Below, piece by piece: positions 60,079 through 64,000 of a stretch of 64,000 nt of DNA. The position numbers and the translations under genes were made by a program. The notes below the pieces were generated by a model. That model did no database searches. It worked only from the letters and a program-made list of their open reading frames with translations, and had not been told where the DNA came from. Source of the DNA: JAHEEL01 sp963785245 (GTDB lineage: Bacteria; Actinomycetota; Acidimicrobiia; Spongiisociales; UBA5794); the NCBI GenBank assembly GCA_963785245.1, contig CAWAUO010000012.1, positions 62,001 to 126,000 of the forward strand, written 5' to 3'. The stretch's first letter is position 1, and the number at the start of each line of letters is the position of its first letter.

Positions 60079-60290
60079 GCCGGGACGAGGTGGCCCGCGG
60101 TACCACCCGGCTTGCCGGTGCTCGACCGGCCGCTCGTTTGCTCCTTCGCGGCGGAGAATGCCGGCGGGTTCTACGGCCGGGTGTCCCGGCTTCTTCCCGC
60201 TGCTCGGGGGTGATGTCCGCTGGTGCGTGGTTCCGGCCTCTCACCATCGCCGGATCGCTGATACCACGGGACCACCTGCGATGCGTCCCC
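60079..60290 (-). promoter_or_regulatory. T-box riboswitch of ileS
   Basis: On the minus strand the T-box GGGTGGTACCGCG (60108-60096) is followed by TCGTCCC, the classic antisequestrator pair. GCCGGG and CCCGGC flank it. The TGGT bulge would pair with ACCA of a tRNA having A at position 73, as tRNA-Ile does. Upstream, cgtggt...accacg (60268-60226) encloses tccggc/gccgga, a stem I-like hairpin, and gggac/gtccc (60289-60268) another. AUC triplets fall in their loops, so the specifier cannot be fixed by eye. No terminator T-tract occurs before the ileS SD, so control is probably translational. This fills most of the 315-bp gap 60055-60369. Confidence 0.85.
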
Positions 60291-60309
60291 GTCGTTGCGC
60301 AAGCGGAGG

Positions 60310-60360
60310 GTACCCCAACACGGGGGGTTGTTGAGGCTGATACCGGGCGGAATGGGGTAC
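60310..60360. repeat. 8-bp inverted repeat gtacccca / tggggtac flanking 35 bp
   Basis: The arms are at 60310-60317 and 60353-60360, in the space between the ileS leader and the DUF167 gene. The right arm overlaps the TACGTT -10 box at 60358-60363. Confidence 0.5.
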
Positions 60361-60369
60361 GTTGCAGCG

Positions 60370-60648
60370 ATGGACCCGATCTCCGCCCACCCGGACGGCG
60401 CAACGCTGCGCGTGCACGTCGTGCCCGGCTCCTCTCGGACGGAGTTCAAGGGGCGGCATGGCGATGCGATCAAGGTCCGCGTGACGGCCCCGCCCGAGGC
60501 CGGCCGTGCCAACCAGGCCGTCACCGAACTCATCGAGGACACGTGTGGCGGCCGAGCTTCGATCCTGAGCGGTCAGACGTCCCGCACCAAGACGGTGCTC
60601 GTACGTGGAGTCGACGCCGTTCGTCTCAGGCGGATCCTCGAGCGATGA
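60370..60648 (+). CDS. DUF167 (YggU) family protein
   Basis: 92 aa. LRVHVVPGSSRTEFKGRHGDAIKVRVTAPPEAGRANQAVTELI is the DUF167 core. Function unknown. The gene is often near yggT in bacteria, and ileS separates them here. A TACGTT box lies 6 nt before the ATG, so it is probably leaderless; ATG 60352 is an alternative. Confidence 0.85.
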   Translation: MDPISAHPDGATLRVHVVPGSSRTEFKGRHGDAIKVRVTAPPEAGRANQAVTELIEDTCGGRASILSGQTSRTKTVLVRGVDAVRLRRILER

Positions 60649-60703
60649 CCCACGGATCTCTTCACGTACGCTGCTATCGTGCCCGCTCGCATCGGAGGGG
60701 GTT

Positions 60704-61075
60704 ATGGCCCGACAGTTGGCAGCTTCCACGTTGGAGCGGCTCGAGCGGAAGCTCGAAGGTGAGCGGGTGCGCCTCGTGTCGATTCTCGAGGAGATCGACC
60801 GGCAACGAGAGTTGCGTCGTCTCGCCGAGGGGGCATCTGAGCACAACCCGGACTCGGAGAATGCCGACGGGGGCTCACATGCGCTCGAGATGGAGATGGA
60901 CATCTCCGTCGAACAGAACGCCAAGGAACTCCTCGAGAAGGTGCTTCATGCACAGGACCGGATGCAGAAGGGTCTTTACGGGACATGCGAGATAACGGGG
61001 GACCCGATCCCGCTGGCGAGACTGGAAGCTCTGCCGTACGCGACGATGACGGTGGAAGCAGCGTCTCAGCGCTGA
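60704..61075 (+). CDS. DksA/TraR-like protein with a degenerate zinc finger
   Basis: 123 aa. A long N-terminal helical hairpin (residues 5-90, with HALEMEMDISVEQNAKELLEKV) and the C-terminal GLYGTCEITGDPIPLARLEALPYATM follow the DksA/TraR plan. Of the four zinc cysteines only C95 remains; the partner positions are Thr. It probably keeps the RNA-polymerase-channel shape, or is an unrelated regulator, but would not bind zinc. GGAGGGGG precedes the ATG. Confidence 0.78.
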   Translation: MARQLAASTLERLERKLEGERVRLVSILEEIDRQRELRRLAEGASEHNPDSENADGGSHALEMEMDISVEQNAKELLEKVLHAQDRMQKGLYGTCEITGDPIPLARLEALPYATMTVEAASQR

Positions 61076-61524
61076 GCCTCCGGTTTCTTGCCGGTCTGAT
61101 GGCCGTCCTGATCGTTGTCGCCGATCAGGCGACGAAGGCGTGGGCGGTTGACGAACTCGCCGATGGGCCGATCGTCATCATCGACGGCTGGTTGAACTTG
61201 AAGCTCGTCTTCAACACCGGGGCATCGTTCTCGTTCTTCGCCAAGGGCGGCGCGGTCATCGGTCTTCTGGTCATCGCCGTGGTGGTCATGATCTTCTTCG
61301 CCCTGCGAGAGACGGGCCGTCGCCTCGACGCCATCGCTCTCGGTCTCGTGCTCGGCGGCGCCATCGGCAACCTCCTCGACCGAATACTCCGTGGAGACGG
61401 CTTCCTCGATGGCGCCGTTGTGGACTTCATCAACGTTCCGTTCTTCGCCACGTTCAATGTTGCGGACATCGCCATCAACGTTGGCGTCGGACTGCTTCTG
61501 ATCGGAGCGTTTCTCAAACGATGA
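60985..61524 (+). CDS. lspA: lipoprotein signal peptidase
   Basis: 179 aa from ATG 60985, overlapping dksA by 91 nt. Four membrane helices and the aspartyl pair in GNLLDRI and FNVADIAINVG identify LspA; VFNTGASFSF is also conserved. It removes signal peptides from prolipoproteins such as the two lipoproteins in this window. The start is uncertain: the next in-frame ATG (61099) would shorten the first helix, so the longer form, or a non-ATG start between them, is preferred. Confidence 0.87.
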   Translation: MRDNGGPDPAGETGSSAVRDDDGGSSVSALSLRFLAGLMAVLIVVADQATKAWAVDELADGPIVIIDGWLNLKLVFNTGASFSFFAKGGAVIGLLVIAVVVMIFFALRETGRRLDAIALGLVLGGAIGNLLDRILRGDGFLDGAVVDFINVPFFATFNVADIAINVGVGLLLIGAFLKR

Positions 61525-62453
61525 CCGAACGAATCGTGATTCCCCCCGACCTCAACGGCACCCGGGCGGACCGCGCAGTGGCCGTTCAGTGTGACGTGAG
61601 CCGCGGGGTCGCGCGTCGGTCGGTCGACGCGGGCGGTGTTCGGCGTCGCGGCACCCTCGTGGCTGCCGCGACGAAGGTGTTCGAAGGCGATGTTCTCGAC
61701 GTTCGCCTCGTCACGGTCGAGGAGACGGTCATCCCAGAGGCGTCCGTCGAGTTCGCCGTTGCGTACGCGGACGATGACGTCATCGTGGTGGACAAGCCGG
61801 CAGGAGTCGTGGTGCACCCGGGGGCCGGACGTTCGAGTGGGACACTGGCCAATGGACTTCTCTCGCGGTTCCCCGAAATCGGCGAGTTGCCGCCCGAATG
61901 TCGGTGGGGGATCGTTCACCGGATCGATCGCGACACCTCCGGCCTCCTGATCGTGGCGAGGAACGCCGCCGCATTCGGCCATCTCCAGGCGGCGCTCAAA
62001 CGTCGCGACGTCACGCGCGAGTATCGGGCGCTGGTTGGAGGACAGTTCGCGAGTTCGACGGGAACGATCGACGCACCGATCGGGCGGGACCCAGCCGAGC
62101 CCACCCGGATGGCGGTTATCGAGACGGGCCGACCGGCTCGTACCCACTTTCAGCGCCTTGCGGAGTGGAGCCATGCCGAAGTGTCTCTCGCGAGCATCTC
62201 TCTCGAGACGGGGCGGACCCACCAGATCCGCGTGCACATGCGGTCGATCGGTCATCCCGTCGTTGGAGACCCGGTGTACGGAACGAAACGGCCGGTGGCC
62301 GGGGATCCTGGACGCACCTGGCTCCACGCGGCCTCGCTCACGTTCGAACATCCGTCAGGATCCGGCCCGGTCACGGTCCGTTCGAGTCTTCCGGATGATC
62401 TCGTCGCATCGCTCGCCAGCCTCGGTGACCCGAGCCGCGGGACGGTCGCGTGA
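61521..62453 (+). CDS. rluD: 23S rRNA pseudouridine synthase, RluD type
   Basis: 310 aa. An N-terminal S4 domain (about residues 10-70) precedes the catalytic domain with VVDKPAGVVVHPG and HRIDRDTSGLLIVAR, where the Asp is the nucleophile. LETGRTHQIRVHMRSIGHPVVGDPVYG completes the RluA-family signature. The ATG overlaps the lspA stop, the standard lspA-rluD pair. Confidence 0.93.
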   Translation: MTERIVIPPDLNGTRADRAVAVQCDVSRGVARRSVDAGGVRRRGTLVAAATKVFEGDVLDVRLVTVEETVIPEASVEFAVAYADDDVIVVDKPAGVVVHPGAGRSSGTLANGLLSRFPEIGELPPECRWGIVHRIDRDTSGLLIVARNAAAFGHLQAALKRRDVTREYRALVGGQFASSTGTIDAPIGRDPAEPTRMAVIETGRPARTHFQRLAEWSHAEVSLASISLETGRTHQIRVHMRSIGHPVVGDPVYGTKRPVAGDPGRTWLHAASLTFEHPSGSGPVTVRSSLPDDLVASLASLGDPSRGTVA

Positions 62454-62466
62454 GGCTGACATCGGG

Positions 62467-62494
62467 TTGCGATATCGGCGCACCCTTCTAGATT
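62467..62494 (+). promoter_or_regulatory. promoter of the WS/DGAT gene
   Basis: TTGCGA (62467-62472), a 16-bp spacer and TAGATT (62489-62494), 16 nt before the ATG, which has GGAGG at 5-nt spacing. Confidence 0.6.
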
Positions 62495-62510
62495 GCTCCC
62501 CGGAGGTTCA

Positions 62511-64000
62511 ATGACGGTCCACTACGAACGCCTGTCTTCTCTCGACAATTCCTATCTTGCGCTCGAGTCGCGATCCACCCACATGCATGTGGGGGCGGTC
62601 ACGATCTTCAGCGCGGGGTCGTTTGCGAAGCCGGATGGCGGCATAGACGTGGAACTCCTCAAGGAGTTCGTCGGCTCGAAGATGCACATGATCCCGCGCT
62701 ACCGCCAGCGTCTGGTGCGCGTGCCCATCGAGCAGCATCCGGTCTGGGTTGATGATGAGCACTTCGACATCGACTATCACATTCGCCACGTCGGCCTCCC
62801 GCGCCCCGGCACCGACGAACAACTCAAGCGCATCGCCGGGCGACTCATGTCACAGCACATCGATCGCACCAAGCCGATGTGGGAGATGGTCGTTGTCGAG
62901 GGCCTGGACGATGGGCGGTTCGCCCTCGTCACCAAGATTCACCACTGCATGATCGACGGCATGTCCGGCGTCGACCTGATGGCGGTGCTCATGTCGCTGG
63001 TGCCGACCGAGGAGATCACGCCCGGGCCCGCCTACGAGCCGCGGCCCATACCCAACGGGACCGAACTCCTGGTACGCGAGACGACGCGCCGCATCACGGG
63101 GTCGATCGGCGCGTTGAGGAACCTGCGCGCTGTTGCCGCGAATGCCGCCGAAGTGATCGAAGCGGTCAATGATCGGGTGCAGGCGGTCGGTGCATCGTTG
63201 TCGTCCGGATGGCTGATACCAACCGGGCGGACACCAATCAACGGAGACATCGGACCCGGCCGCCGCTTCACATGGCTTGACATGCCCCTCGCTGATGTCA
63301 AGACGATCAAGAACAAGCTCGGGGGAACCGTCAACGACGTTCTGCTGGCCATCGTCGCGGGAACCGTGCGCCGATTCCTCATCGAGCGTCGGGACCTCAC
63401 TGAGCGCGACCTCGACAGACTCGACTTCCGGGTCATGGCCCCGGTCAGCGTTCGCACGAAAGCCCAGGCGGGGACGCTGGGCAACCAGGTCGCGATGTGG
63501 CTTGCAGCGCTCCCGATCGGCGAGAGCGACCCCGTGCAGCGACTTGCAGCCGTCCGCGCCGAGACGGAGCGTCTCAAGGAGACGAACCAGGCGCTTGGTG
63601 CGGCAACGCTCGTCCGGGTCTCGACCGGAGCGCCCGCAACGTTGGTCGCGCTCGGCGCGCGTCTGGCCACCAGTGCCCGCCCGTTCAACATGACGGTGAC
63701 GAACGTGCCCGGCCCGCAGTTCCCGCTCTACATGCTCGATGCCAGGCTCGAATCGTCCTACCCGCTGGTGCCGTTGTGGCAGAGCCACGGTGTCGGCATC
63801 GCCATGTTCTCGTACGACGGCAGTGTCTCCTGGGGGATCAACGGCGACTTCGAGGTCATGCCAGACCTCCAGGTCTTTGGTGACACCGTGCTCGAGGAGT
63901 TCAACGAACTACTCAATGCAGCGAAGGCAGCGCCGGACCCGGACAAGGGAGCGCCGAGAGCCTCCGGCCCGCGCAAACGCCCTCCACTCGGCGGTGCGGC
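62511..64000 (+). CDS. wax ester synthase/diacylglycerol acyltransferase (cut by window edge)
   Basis: At least 496 aa, open at the window end. It starts MTVHYERLSSLDNSYLALES, which fits the family. The acyl-transfer motif is KIHHCMIDGMSG (HHxxxDG, about residue 144). LGNQVAMWLAALPIGESDP and NMTVTNVPGPQFPLY are the second and third WS/DGAT blocks. The enzyme would make triacylglycerols or wax esters from acyl-CoA. The tail after about residue 470 is Pro/Ala/Lys-rich. It has its own promoter and is not coupled to rluD. Confidence 0.92.
   Translation, partial: MTVHYERLSSLDNSYLALESRSTHMHVGAVTIFSAGSFAKPDGGIDVELLKEFVGSKMHMIPRYRQRLVRVPIEQHPVWVDDEHFDIDYHIRHVGLPRPGTDEQLKRIAGRLMSQHIDRTKPMWEMVVVEGLDDGRFALVTKIHHCMIDGMSGVDLMAVLMSLVPTEEITPGPAYEPRPIPNGTELLVRETTRRITGSIGALRNLRAVAANAAEVIEAVNDRVQAVGASLSSGWLIPTGRTPINGDIGPGRRFTWLDMPLADVKTIKNKLGGTVNDVLLAIVAGTVRRFLIERRDLTERDLDRLDFRVMAPVSVRTKAQAGTLGNQVAMWLAALPIGESDPVQRLAAVRAETERLKETNQALGAATLVRVSTGAPATLVALGARLATSARPFNMTVTNVPGPQFPLYMLDARLESSYPLVPLWQSHGVGIAMFSYDGSVSWGINGDFEVMPDLQVFGDTVLEEFNELLNAAKAAPDPDKGAPRASGPRKRPPLGGA

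Noticed and set aside
57190..60213. A 1007-codon open frame on the plus strand opposite ileS
   Set aside because: It is the antisense shadow of a GC-rich gene; the composition is low-complexity Arg/Val/Asp/Gly and the minus strand encodes a complete isoleucyl-tRNA synthetase.
1..64000. CRISPR arrays, tRNA or rRNA genes, prophage, secondary-metabolite cluster
   Set aside because: I saw no regular spaced repeats, clover-leaf candidates or diagnostic genes.

Overview
The window is chromosomal, GC-rich DNA of an actinobacterium (Actinomycetota). It is most like Acidimicrobiia or a neighbouring deep class; that placement is inference from gene content and no alignment was run. Pointers are the actinobacterial-type division and cell-wall cluster (mraZ to yggT with sepF and no ftsA), a meso-DAP type MurE (DNPR motif), an F420-type luciferase-like oxidoreductase, a DUF3040 protein, an HSP20-tailed ArsA ATPase, a WS/DGAT acyltransferase and many -10 boxes placed for leaderless transcripts. 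Almost every gene is housekeeping. I see no phage, insertion sequence, CRISPR array, rRNA or tRNA gene.

Layout. 1-7.8 kb (minus strand): the start of gnd, an M1-type metallopeptidase lipoprotein, then leuB, leuA, ilvC, ilvN and ilvB, transcribed as ilvB-ilvN-ilvC-leuA-leuB behind a leader peptide and attenuator. 7.8-20.2 kb: NYN-domain protein, F420-type oxidoreductase, hypA, a Cys-rich small protein, queG, a metallophosphoesterase, a methyltransferase, an SRPBCC/ArsA/small-protein trio, a beta-propeller lipoprotein, a ROK sugar kinase, a YkvA-like protein and an AlaC-type aminotransferase. 20.2-28.3 kb: glycogen phosphorylase, then the type II fatty-acid operon fabD-fabH-fabG-acpP-fabF, two membrane proteins and a cupredoxin-like protein. 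28.4-39.2 kb: histidine phosphatase and dinB (divergent), DUF3040, a MerR-like regulator, a MoxR-DUF58-TgpA cluster whose transglutaminase is split by a frameshift, small unknown proteins, a resolvase-like protein lacking the catalytic Ser, an HNH nuclease, a UspA protein and a ketopantoate-reductase-like protein.

39.3-56.9 kb is the dcw cluster: mraZ, rsmH, ftsL, ftsI, murE, murF, mraY, murD, ftsW, murG, murC, murB, ftsQ, ftsZ, pgeF, yggS, sepF, yggT. Most of its genes overlap by 1-20 nt and are probably translationally coupled. 56.9-64 kb: ileS (opposite strand, with a T-box leader), a DUF167 protein, a DksA/TraR-like protein, lspA, rluD and the start of a WS/DGAT gene cut by the window end.

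The least ordinary content is regulatory. There is an ilvB leader peptide (MKTDMTPTNHLYVVLIT) with overlapping hairpins and a terminator; a mraZ promoter overlaid by three TGGGN boxes; a 15-bp stem that buries the rsmH ribosome-binding site; an ileS T-box; and at least twelve TAnnnT boxes 6-7 nt before start codons. I did not find a convincing wholly new multi-gene system.
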